The translations under genes and the position numbers were made by a program. This document shows positions 30,916-42,299 of a DNA stretch of 64,000 nucleotides, one piece after another (position 1 is the stretch's first letter; each line of letters starts with the position of its first letter). Source of the DNA: Rozella allomycis CSF55 (taxonomy: Eukaryota > Rozellomycota); contig KE561047.1 in NCBI GenBank assembly GCA_000442015.1, positions 141,341 to 205,340 on the forward strand. Reading direction: 5' to 3'. The notes under the pieces were generated by a model. That model had not been told where the DNA came from. It did no database searches and was given only the letters and a program-made list of their open reading frames with translations.

Positions 30916-31356
30916 TTAAAATATGAGTCTGATTTCGTGCTGTCTCTTACTAATGTATTTTGTAAACTCCCTGTCATTAAATAACAGCTCTACTTGTTTG
31001 GGAAGGTATGAGAACTTCAAACCAACAACGGGATGAATTGGTTCGTATTTATCTATATCAGACGTGTCATCTTTTAATTGACCGTTGTTTATAAATGCGA
31101 CAGCTCTTTCAAAAAATGAATCTGTGATTGTTGAATCATAACTATAAGGTGAATATTGGTTTGAATGATGTTCATATTCATCCTCTGTTTCTGTTTCGTC
31201 ATCTGAATAATCTTCTTCTATTTCATCAAAACCATAATGTTCTTGGGTGCCGAATCTTTCACGTAGTCGATCCAGGTATGATCTCCATTGTTGTAGGTTT
31301 CGATCATGAAGAGTTGGGTTCGATATCCCTAGACCAATCACGTTGGAATCGCTCAT
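30916..31356 (-). CDS. Acidic protein, unknown, 146 residues
   Basis: Single-exon frame MSDSNVIGLGISNPTLHDRN. Residues ~45-70 are strongly acidic (EEDYSDDETETEDEYE). No domain recognised. It is transcribed away from Ras and towards Rpn6, with about 60 bases between its stop and the Rpn6 start. Real-gene evidence is the intact frame in a tightly packed region. Confidence 0.5.
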   Translation of the reverse strand: MSDSNVIGLGISNPTLHDRNLQQWRSYLDRLRERFGTQEHYGFDEIEEDYSDDETETEDEYEHHSNQYSPYSYDSTITDSFFERAVAFINNGQLKDDTSDIDKYEPIHPVVGLKFSYLPKQVELLFNDREFTKYISKRQHEIRLIF

Positions 31357-31563
31357 GATATTGTCTATAGAATAAAGTTTATTATAAGTCTATGTCTATT
31401 TTTAGAAAGCGTGCCAGTCATTAGTGTCACACTTTATATCGTTTAAGGTTTCATCGTAAGAGTCACAATTTCACAATGAAAATCACTTAAAAAAGTCAGT
31501 ACTCGCTGTATTACTTAATATAATGAATTATATTTTATTGGTTAATTAAGTATAACAAATAAG

Positions 31564-32290
31564 CTACAATAGATTGCATCCTTTCTTCTTTTTTGCCTTC
31601 TTTGGATTGGTTTTGTTGTTATGGCGGCGAATTTCCCTTACAAGTGTGAAAAACGCACTTTCTACATTAATTTGTTTCTTCGCTGAAGTTTCCATAAATT
31701 TTATGCCAAAGGTATTGGCTAAGTCTTGCCCCTCTAAAGTCATAGTAGAATATTAATGGAACCTTGAGTGGACACAATACGTTCGTCCTCCAAGTCACAT
31801 TTATTTCCGAGAATGATAGCAGGGAAATAGTCTTTATCCTTGACACGTAATATTTGCTTATAAAAGGTAGTGACTTCGTCGAATGAAGCTCGAGACGTAA
31901 TTGAGTAAACGCATAAAAATCCTTCTCCGCTTCTCATGTACTGCTCTCTCATAGCGCTAAAAGTTTATGACAAAGCAATAATACCTATAATAATGCATGT
32001 AACATAATACTTACCTGTATTCCTCTTGTCCCGCAGTGTCTAGAACGTCTAGCAATGCAACTTCTTCATCAATGACACATTGTTTCCTGTATGAATCTAT
32101 TTAAAACACATATAATTATTATACCCTCAATAGTTGGATCATATTCGTCTACAAAATGCCCTTGGATGAACTTTATTGTCAGTGCAGACTTTCCAACACC
32201 TGCAATAAAGCTACATCAAAATTCATTACCACCTCCACCAACTACTACTAGTTTGTATTCCTTTGCCAATGAATTGTTTGACCTGCTCAT
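31564..32290 (-). CDS. Ras family small GTPase
   Basis: 193 residues after removing introns of 30, 28, 58 and 29 nt. P-loop GGGGVGKS (wild-type Gly at position 12), effector loop [24 protein letters not shown], and ETSAKK are all intact, so it should be a working switch. The C-terminal basic tail [12 protein letters not shown] ends in CaaX box CNLL, predicting geranylgeranylation plus a polybasic membrane anchor, similar to Rap or K-Ras-like proteins. The 58-nt intron (31957-32014) is two complete GT...AG units (30 and 28 nt) back to back. Confidence 0.95.
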
Positions 32291-32385
32291 TTAACGATGT
32301 GGCTTAGTGTGAGTTAATGAGATTGAACGTCGAATGGTGTCTAAAAGAAGTACCATGCTATAATTTTAAACACTTTATAAATTTA

Positions 32386-33627
<1,242 letters not shown>

Positions 33628-33933
33628 TGATGTGAGATGACCGGGGTCATTTAATCAATTTGAATCACCAAATTTCCTAATAATTTCATATTTCTGAATT
33701 GTTAATTCCCGATCTCTAACAATTCAACAGTTTACGAAATGTGTTTTCGATATTTGATTGAAACTACTATAATTATTCAGTGACAAATTTGATAATTTGA
33801 ATAAACGACTTAATGAATTGCGCTCTTTTAAATTCAATTTGACAATTTATGAAGAAAGCTATATAAAATGCTAAGTATAGTTTTAAATGGTTTCAATTCG
33901 TTTGATTAGTTTCTGAAAAATCCAAAAGTTTTC
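33628..33933. other. Divergent promoter region, no gene seen
   Basis: About 305 AT-rich bases between the GMD start (minus) and the CSB start (plus). No coding signal on either strand. Confidence 0.4.
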
Positions 33934-36906
33934 ATGGAAGAATTCGGCACGAAAGCAATAGATCAAAATGTCTTAGAAAAGACAATATTTGACAAGGTAT
34001 TAAAACCATATGCACAGAACAGGTTGGCGAGGCCATGGCAAAAAAAGAGCAGCAAAGATTTGATGGAAAGTTGGAGACTCTAAAATCTGAAATAGAGTAA
34101 CAATATACTTTGTAGAGGAAAGAAAGAACCCTAGAAAGAAAAATATCCAAAGAAAAGTATAGTTCAAATTCGCATTTAGAATTGGTATGAGTGTTTTCTT
34201 GAAAGGAGGTTAGAAGCAGCAATTAGAAGAGTTGAAAAGAGAACAAGCATTCTTGTTGGCTGAACAAGATGAGAATGATAAAATGGCTGATGATGAAGAT
34301 TTAGTTCAAAAGGGGATTTTGGCGCCACATGAGAAGAATGTAGACCAGGATCTTTTAAATGAAGATTATGAAGAAAGAGAAAGTTTTCATGGTGATAGTG
34401 ATGATATGGATTCTATGAATGAAGAGGATTCTGAGAATGAAGAGAAAGTCGTAAAGAAGATGAAATTGACAATACAAGATGATGGAGATGAACGGTTTTA
34501 TAGAGTATGGAGAGTTTGTATTTTATAATAGCAAAGAATTGAAGATTGGAAACAAACATATCAGGAATTGAAGGATAAAGATTCAAAGTTCGATGCTAGA
34601 TATAAAATACCAGGAGAGATTTATAGACATTTATTTTTATATCAAAAAACAGCCGCTAGATGGTTATGGGAATTATACAAACAAAGAGTTGGTGGAATTA
34701 TTGGAGATGAAATGGTAATTAAACTGTGTGAATTCTAATTAAGGGACTTGGAAAGACTGTTCAAATAATATCATTTTTGGCTGGCTTGCATTACAGTGGA
34801 ATGTATAAAGGATGTAGCTTAGTTGTTTGCCCCGCGACTGTAATGCATCAATGGGTAAAAGAATTCCATCGATGGTACCCGCCTTTCAGAGTTGCAGTTT
34901 TGCACAAGACAGGATCTCATGATGGATCTTATGCTGATCTATTGTATAAAATGAATTCTACTGGAGACATTGTAATAACAACTTATTCTCAATTACAGCT
35001 GCACCAAACGTTGTTTCTGGATAAGAAGTGGTTTTATGTTGTTTTGGATGAAGGGCATAAAATAAGAAATCCAGATTCAAACATAACCCTTGTTTGCAAG
35101 CAGCTTAAAACTGAATTTCGAATAATTCTAAGTGGCACTCCAATCCAAAACAATTTGAGTGAACTTTGGTCACTTTTTGATTTTATTTATCCAGGAAAAT
35201 TGGGAGTATTAAATTCTATTTATTATTTTATAGACATTACCAGTATTCCAAGATCAATTCGCAGCACCTATTCAAGCTGGTGGATATGCTCATGCAACAA
35301 CATTACAAATTCAAACTTCATATAAATGTGCAGTAATTTTAAGAGATTTAATAAATCCTTATCTTTTACGGAGAATGAAGGCTGATGTTGTAACGCATTT
35401 GCCAAAGAAAACTGAACAGGTAAGAAATATCGAAATGTTTAAAATTGGTTTTATTTTGTAATATAACGGAATATCAAAGAAAATATTATGAAGATTTTAT
35501 TCAATCAAGAGAAATGTCGGCAATTTTTGATGGAAAACGACATGTGCTTGTTGGGATTGATTATTTAAGAAAATTATGTAATCATCCAGATTTAGTGATT
35601 CCCGCTGAAAAGAATACTACAAGTGAAGAAAGAAGTGGCAAAATGAAAGTTCTTTTATCTGCATTGGAAAAATGGAAAGAAAATGGAAACAAAGTTTTAA
35701 TCTTTTCCCAAACGAGAATGATGCTTGATATCATTGAACATGCAGTGAAAGAAAAGAATTATTATTATTTAAGAATGGATGGATCTACTAATGTCAATCA
35801 ACGAATGCCCCTAGTGGAAAAATTCAATCAAGATTCTCAAGTTTTCTGTTTTCTTTTAACTACCAAAGTTGGAGGTTTAGGAATAAATTTAACTGGCGCT
35901 GATAGAGTTCTCATCTATGATCCAGACTGGAACCCTTCTAATGACGCTCAAGCAAGGGAAAGGGCTTGGAGGCTTGGTCAGAAGAAACAAGTTGCCATTT
36001 ATAGATTAATCATTGCCGGCACAATTGAAGAAAAAATTTATCACAGACAAATCTTTAAACAATTTTTAACAAATAAAATTCTCAAAGATCCAAAACAATC
36101 TAGATTTTTCAAAGTAATTGGTATTAAGACGTTATACTAAAGACTACTGAATTATATGATCTATTTACTCTTGATGTTAATAGAAGCGATGGAAACGAAA
36201 CTACTGCATTGCTTGGTCATCTTGGTGAAGAATTGGAAATGATCATCGATGGTAAAAAGAAAAAGAAGAAAAAGAATTTAAGCATTGATGGCGTTTGTCG
36301 AACTGATGATCAGTAAACATATTTCTCGACATTCTTTCTAGCGTTGAAAAAGATGAAACATTGAAAAACAATGACGATTCTATTCTAGATGACGTAACAA
36401 AAATGGCGGGCATCCAGGGTTCGCTAAGGCACGATATTTTCGTTGAAAAGAAACGACCAGATTTAAAACTAATAGAAAAAGAAGCAGAAAAAATATCAAA
36501 AAATGCAATAGAAGCTTTGTTACAATCAAGAAAAGAAAGGAAAAAGTCCAGCGTGGCAGTTCCAACTTGGACAGGGAAATCTGGAAGTGCTGGAATCCCA
36601 GTCTTTGGTTCATTGCGAAATAATTCAATTTCAAAAGCACCTTCTTCCAATGATTTAATTCAACAAATAAAAAATAAGGATCTGTCGGTGCCCCAAGATA
36701 AAGTATCAAAGTTGATGCACGATCTGTATAACTATTTTGTTGCTCACAATCATTCATGCTCCTCGTCGCAAGTTGTTAATGCATTCAGATCCAAAGTTAA
36801 ACCCGATCATGTCATTTTGTTCAAAAAGATGCTTAAAGAATTGGCGAATTTTGATAAGAGATCAGGAACTTGGACTCTTAAAGAAAACATTAAAAATATT
36901 GAATAA
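33934..36906 (+). CDS. CSB/Rad26 (ERCC6) SNF2-type ATPase
   Basis: Transcription-coupled DNA repair translocase. Nine introns of 26-30 nt; 905 codons in frame. N-terminal charged coiled coil and acidic region, then [17 protein letters not shown], Walker A DEMGLGKT (split by an intron), motif [26 protein letters not shown], and helicase [45 protein letters not shown]. The C-terminal winged-helix-like end ([13 protein letters not shown]) matches CSB. Shorter than human CSB. One 28-nt intron (35420-35447) must end in TTG instead of AG for the family sequence [12 protein letters not shown] to be joined. Confidence 0.93.
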
Positions 36907-36925
36907 ACAGATATTACCAGACTAT

Positions 36926-37372
36926 TTATGTTTTATTTGAACTATTGGGAACCGTAATGGTACTTGTGTACGTGGGCAATCGTGTCGCATTGACGGGTAC
37001 GTAACTCCTTGTATCGACACACATTGTGTATGCACAATTCAAGCCATTTGCGGGGAATTCTCGGCATTCATATCCCTCTTCCGCCGACTTGCAAGCATCG
37101 TTCTTTTCAGCGGTACACTTAGGCGGGGTTTGCTTACAACTAGGCTGCGCTCCATTTTGATTGTAAACATCGTCAGGCTTCACGCAAATCGCTACTGCAC
37201 ATTCGTTCCAGTTATGCTTCCTAATCATACACACTTCATCGGGCCCGCAAATCTTACTTTCTGAACTGCAAGTTGACAACTCAACTGGTAGATCGCACAT
37301 TATACTAACTGCGTTCACGGAAGCTGAAAAAGCAAGCAGTGTTGTGCCAAGAAGGTATAATTTTATCTTCAT
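36926..37372 (-). CDS. Small secreted cysteine-rich protein
   Basis: 148 codons from MKIKLYLLGTTLLAFSASVN, a clear signal peptide. The mature part has two similar Cys modules (about residues 34-70 and 84-122), each C-x(5-8)-C-x(5-7)-C-x(8)-C-x(4)-CV, separated by a Pro/Gln-rich linker, and ends in a Thr/Ser-rich tail. No family recognised. Such proteins are common among secreted effectors, wall proteins and protease inhibitors; none can be chosen. Its stop is 19 bases from the CSB stop (convergent). The upstream in-frame Met-like codon is not ATG. Confidence 0.65.
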   Translation of the reverse strand: MKIKLYLLGTTLLAFSASVNAVSIMCDLPVELSTCSSESKICGPDEVCMIRKHNWNECAVAICVKPDDVYNQNGAQPSCKQTPPKCTAEKNDACKSAEEGYECREFPANGLNCAYTMCVDTRSYVPVNATRLPTYTSTITVPNSSNKT

Positions 37373-37498
37373 GCTTTTGTATGTAACAGGAGTTTCAAAA
37401 TAATTTATAGAAATCAAGGCATAAAATTAGAACCAAGGTAATTTTATCCATTCGCAATGCAAAGAAATTTAAGAAAATTCTAAAGTCCAAATTTAGTC

Positions 37499-38090
37499 AT
37501 GCCTGCTTACAATAGCTCTGTTATAAATGCACCAGTAATGAATTTCTTCTCTTATAATATGGCAACATTAGCATATAACCGCGTATGGCATCTCATTGAT
37601 GCAAAACATCAGATATTAGGTAAACTTGCTACGCAAATCGCAGTATGTTTAATGGGGAAAACAAAACCAATATTTCATAGAGGAGGTATTAATTCTTCGC
37701 TCATATAATTCAAGCGGATACCGGAGACTATGTCGTCGTGATAAACTCCAATTCATTTCGTCTCACAGGAAACAAGATGAAATACAAAACTTACGTTCGC
37801 CATAGTGGATATCCAGGTGGTTTCAAACAATACAACATTAAATATAAAATGGAAAAGGATCCCGCCTTTGTAATTAAACATGCGGTAAAGGGTATGCTTC
37901 CAAGAAATGATCTTCGAAGTAATTGATTTTCAAAGTTTAAACAGGTTACAGGTTAGATCGTTTGTTTTGTTTTGAAGGAGAAGACCATCCATATGCGGAC
38001 CGTATTGTTAGGGATTACCGAAAATACTATCTGGAAAAACTAATCGAAGAACAAAAAAACAAGGCCGCAGAAATTACAAACTCTAATTGA
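37499..38090 (+). CDS. Mitochondrial ribosomal protein uL13m
   Basis: Bacterial-type L13. Introns of 29 and 26 nt; 178 residues. Family blocks: WHLIDAKHQILGKLATQIA, MGKTKPIFHRG, GDYVVVINS, YVRHSGYPGG, AVKGMLPRNDLR, FEGEDHPY. The N terminus has a short extension (MPAYNSSVINAPV) that could help mitochondrial import although it is not strongly basic. The long C-terminal Lys/Glu tail is typical of mitochondrial L13 from fungi. Confidence 0.9.
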
Positions 38091-38136
38091 ATAAATAAAC
38101 AATGCCATTATTCCGATTTTTCAATTTTCCTAAAAC

Positions 38137-38963
38137 ATGGACAGCGAACTGGACCCAGTCAAAGTAGTTCAGGGCTTAAATCAAGCTGGAATAGCAAGGA
38201 CCAAATCCAAGTTGATGAAATTTTTCGTTAGTGCCTTAATGTCTGGTTTGTTTCTTTCAATTGGTACCATATTTGCGTATACTTGCGCGGGCGGACTCAA
38301 TGCTGACTTTAGAAGAAAGTATCCTTCAGTGCCAAAAGTATATTACACAATGATTTTATGAATTAGATTATATCAGGAGCAACATATCACCTGGGACTGC
38401 AAATGATCATTTCAACCGGTTCTGAACTATTTACTGGAAGCACCATGTTTCTGACATCTTCATTGCTACAAAAGAATACAAAAGTAACCGATTACATAAA
38501 ATTATTGCTCCTTTCATTGCTTGGCAACATTATCGGATGTGTAGTGGCGGATTTTCTGTTTGGTTGGGTCACTGATGCATTCGTTGACGAGCCATTTAAG
38601 AGTTTTCTGTTAGGAATCACCAAAAACAAAGTCAATCAGAGCTTTCATTCTATTATATTCAAATCTATTGCGGCAAATATTTTGGTTTGCGTAGCCATAT
38701 TTCAAGCAACTGGAGCAAATAGTGCGGCGGGGAAATGGTTCGGAATAAGCTTACCAATAATGGCTTTTGTAACTATTGGATTTGAGCATAGCATCGCTAA
38801 CTTTTGCGTAATTCCACTTGGCTTAATGTACGGAGCTGATGTCGAGGGATGGAGAGTCTTTGTCGTGCTATTGTTGAATGTTCTGGGGAACTGGCTGTCC
38901 GGGGCTTTCCTTGCTATGGTCTTTGATTACTTGCACTCTGATAGCGATACAAATAAACTATAA
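38137..38963 (+). CDS. Formate/nitrite transporter (FNT) family channel
   Basis: Pentameric channel for small monovalent anions such as formate, nitrite or lactate. One 29-nt intron; 265 residues. About six hydrophobic helices are visible. FNT signatures are present: STGSELFTGSTM (with FTG loop) and GFEHSIANFCVIPLGLM (with the central His). Substrate cannot be fixed from this; in many eukaryotic parasites FNT proteins export lactate or formate. The stop is three bases before the convergent PSMA4 stop. Confidence 0.92.
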
Positions 38964-38966
38964 AAT

Positions 38967-39832
38967 TTATTTATCTTTTGTTTCTGCTTTTATAATGGCA
39001 TTGATTTCCTTTAATAATGGTTCAATTTCAGTAGGTTTCAGCATGTGGATTCTTGTAATGTCTTCGTTTCTCTTAAGAATACAGATTTCCACTAGTATAG
39101 TCATTTTTTATATATTACATTTGTCATGTGTCACAGATGCAGTGTCCATAGTCTTAAGGAAGATTTTCAAGGCAAGCATAGTTGCCTGCTTTACACTAAG
39201 ATCTCCTTTATATTCTTGTTTAAGCATGCTCTGGGCAGCGGAATGATTAGATCCCATACAGGTTGCTTTCCAACCACCGTAATTTCCTGATGGGTCAGAT
39301 TGATACAATTGGAATCCATGGATTTTATCCCAACCAGCATATATAAATGAGACACCAAATGGTCTTAAACCTTAAATTTTTACAAATGGTGAACATTACC
39401 TCCTCTTTGAGTGTATCCTTGCTTTAAATCACAAACATGAGTCACTAATTGTTCGATTGGTTTAGGTTCTTGATAAACAGAATAGTAATTTTGTGCTTGG
39501 TTTCTTGCATAGTTTATTAAGATATTTGCATCAGCTGTTATACCTGCAACGCAAGCTACCACATCCCTACTTGTACGTAAATGAAACTAAATACGATGAT
39601 ATTTTATAAATTTTTTCAAATGACATAGACTGATCAAGAAGTTTGGAAGTTACTTTCTTCTCTGCTACAAGAACAATCCCGTCGTTTGCAAGAATTCCAA
39701 TAGAGGCACCAGCGTGGGAAATGGCTTCCATCGCATACTCGACCTGATAGAGACGGCCTAAATTTTTTCGTACTTTATGCACTTACCTTCAGGCGAAAAT
39801 GTGGTAGTTCTTGAATCGTAGCGTCTTGACAT
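38967..39832 (-). CDS. 20S proteasome alpha subunit (PSMA4/Pre9 type)
   Basis: Four introns (29, 28, 29 and 27 nt); 250 residues. The N terminus [16 protein letters not shown] and [16 protein letters not shown] form the alpha-subunit signature. KPFGVS-like block [35 protein letters not shown] and the short Lys/Glu tail fit PSMA4 best. Alpha subunits form the gated outer ring and have no catalytic Thr. The first intron splits the signature right after SPEG. Confidence 0.93.
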
Positions 39833-39988
39833 TTACAAGGGTATGCAATTGAAAACACAGACTAATTCCAGTCAGCGCAGTACGTTATTATATTGTATAA
39901 AATAGTCGACGAGTTGTACGATTTTTTTATTGCAAGTGGATTAATAATAGAAAAGAGTGTATTTAAGACAGTAAACTTGTTTTTAATT

Positions 39989-40227
39989 TTAGAATACAGA
40001 TTGTTGAACTTTTACAAGTCCCTGTGTCACCATTTCAATTGTTGCTGATATTGAATCAATACGCTAAAGATTTAAAATAACTATTCGAGTCTTTAGAAAT
40101 ACAACTACCCCGATGAAGTAACTCTTTGACAATAAACACGTTTTGGAAATGTTTATAATGTATCTCATCTATTTGATTATTGACGTTCTACTGAATCGAT
40201 AGCCCTTGAAATTTCGTTCAGAGACAT
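39989..40227 (-). CDS. Possible small gene, structure uncertain
   Basis: ATG at 40227 opens MSLNEISRAIDSV; a later segment reads IDSISATIEMVTQGLVKVQQ and ends in a stop at 39989. The parts must be joined by one or two tiny introns, but no combination tried keeps frame throughout. Helical, small-complex-subunit-like composition. It lies between PSMA4 and uL2, all on the minus strand. Confidence 0.3.
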
Positions 40228-40300
40228 TTTTGTATTATAAACATTGGTCTAATTTCTAATAAAAGTAAAAACATAAAATTTTTTATGATGTGCGACATAT

Positions 40301-41126
40301 TTATTTTTCGGCGGTAGCCTTTGAACCACGGATAAGACCGGTACGGCGAGCAGCAATAAGACCAACTTTTTGACCGGCTGGAGCATATCTTGAAACGGTT
40401 GAAGCATGACCAATGTGTTGATGGTTACCACCACCATGAGGATGGTCAACTGGATTCATAGCAACACCACGAGTCTTTGGCCAGCAGTTTCTCTTAGCCT
40501 TGTATTTATGGTAAGCACGACCGGCTTTGAGCATTGGCTTGTCAATACGACCTCCACCAGCAATAACTCCGACCATAGCTCTGCATGCACTTTCTAAACT
40601 TGAATCAAAATTATATATTCTTTTTACACTTTCTTAGCACCAGATGGCAATTTAACACGAGTCTTTCCTTCATCAGGATTGTGTCCGATGATAGTTGCGT
40701 AATTACCGGAAGCACGAGCAAGAGCACCGCGATCTCCAGCTTTTTCTTCGACGTTGCAAATGACAGTACCTTCAGGCATGGAAGCAAGTGGCAAAACGTT
40801 TCCAACAGTTAAAGAAGCTTTAATAATAAGTTATTTGTAATTTTACCCTTCTTTCCGCAGTAAACAAATTGTCCAGTGTACATTCCTTCAGAAGCAATGA
40901 AAAGAGCTTCTCTTTGTTTATAGCGGTATGGATCACGGAAAATAACTCTTGCCAATGGAGCACCACGACCTGGATCATGGATAATTTCTTTAACAAGACC
41001 ACGGATGTATCCACGACGTTCGGCAAAATCAACTGCACGAAGTTTGGCTGCTCCCTTGCGATGCTTATTGTGGGATTTAAAAATACCTCCAGCACCTTTA
41101 CGTTGTGAACGAATAACGCGACCCAT
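40301..41126 (-). CDS. RPL8: Cytosolic ribosomal protein uL2 (RPL8)
   Basis: Two 29-nt introns; 255 residues. [56 protein letters not shown], and the peptidyl-transferase-proximal loop [19 protein letters not shown] with the conserved His are all present. Core component of the 60S peptidyl transferase centre. Codons are more G+C-rich than in neighbours, as expected for a highly expressed gene. Confidence 0.97.
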
Positions 41127-41263
41127 TTGAAAAAAAGGCTTAGACCGGGGTTCCGTATTTTGCAGTAAATTTCAGGAATAAACAGAAATTTCGTAATAGC
41201 AAGTATAACGATTTTATTTGGTTAACAATGAAATTAGTAGCATCTAATATAATATTTGTATAA

Positions 41264-42127
41264 TTAGCGAAGGTGTTCATCATCTTGTGGTACTCTTTTT
41301 AGCAATAGGTTCCACCACGAAAGCCTTCGAGGCTTGTTTTCTTTTTCAGTGCAGTTCATATATTTTTCCTTGTAAATCCAAGTGTTTCCAACTAAACCTC
41401 TACCTTGATCAGCCGCTTTTCGAAATAAGGCAGCGGCGCGATATTTGTCTCTTTTGACTCCTTGACCTTTTAAGTATAGTCCGGCAAGTTCATTTTGTGC
41501 GTCAGGATCACCTAGTTCCGCAGCTAGTTTAAAATAGTATGCTGCATTAACATATGACCTTTCAGTTCCCCAGCCTTTTTGAAATGACACTCCTAATTCG
41601 AATAAGATTAGTCCAATTTGATATGAATGTTCTTTTAAAGCCAGTTCATCAAAGGAGTCTCTATCTCTTTGGTCATAAACGGCCATGAGGATCGAAACAT
41701 GTGCAGCTTGATAAAGTAGCAACAAAGACTTGTGGCCATCGTCCTCCACTCCCCATCCATGACGATAGCACATCGCGTGAAAAAATAATCCCAAGGGATT
41801 GCCAAGATCTCCCGACAATTTAAATTTCTTGACAGATTCTTCCAACTGGTTTCTTTCATGTAAATCTATTCCTTCTGCTAAAAGATCATTTGATTTATTA
41901 ACAACGGCAGGATCAAGTGAAAATTTTCTTTCTAATCCTTTTATTTCTTGAGAAAGCTGGGAGGAAAGTGGTATTAAGGCTAAACGGGTTCCATTTAGGA
42001 TTACTCCATCTTTTATATCAATGGGATTCTGGGTAGCGTTGGTAAGTTTTGTTGAAACACGTTGCGGTGTTTTTCCTAGTCTTTTTGAGTAGACCCGAAA
42101 GACCTTTGAGATGTTTGTTTGAGTCAT
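41264..42127 (-). CDS. Sel1-repeat protein
   Basis: Intronless, 287 codons from MTQTNISKVFRVYSK; the frame extends upstream but only to a GTG. Several Sel1 (TPR-like) repeats are visible from residue ~95: FFHAMCYRHGWGVEDDGHKS, VSFQKGWGTERSYVNAAYYFKLAAELGDPDA, LAGLYLKGQGVKRDKYRAAALFRKAADQG. These scaffold repeats occur in fungal chitin synthase activators and ERAD adaptors. The repeat order resembles uncharacterised fungal cytosolic proteins. Partner unknown. Confidence 0.8.
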   Translation of the reverse strand: MTQTNISKVFRVYSKRLGKTPQRVSTKLTNATQNPIDIKDGVILNGTRLALIPLSSQLSQEIKGLERKFSLDPAVVNKSNDLLAEGIDLHERNQLEESVKKFKLSGDLGNPLGLFFHAMCYRHGWGVEDDGHKSLLLLYQAAHVSILMAVYDQRDRDSFDELALKEHSYQIGLILFELGVSFQKGWGTERSYVNAAYYFKLAAELGDPDAQNELAGLYLKGQGVKRDKYRAAALFRKAADQGRGLVGNTWIYKEKYMNCTEKENKPRRLSWWNLLLKRVPQDDEHLR

Positions 42128-42299
42128 GAAATTTCTAGAATTCCATTGGCTGATTTTGCCACATCTATTTTTGGACACGTGAATAGTGAATTGGGAGATG
42201 ACATTATCAATCAGAATTTATGGCAATTGCCAATTTAATTACTTTAAAGCTGCCTAGAAATCTCTGATTATTTTCACATTTGGAATTTCGTAAACATTA

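Noticed and set aside
36243-36757. Minus-strand frames opposite the CSB C terminus
   Set aside because: The plus strand encodes the conserved CSB end; the antisense frames show no family.
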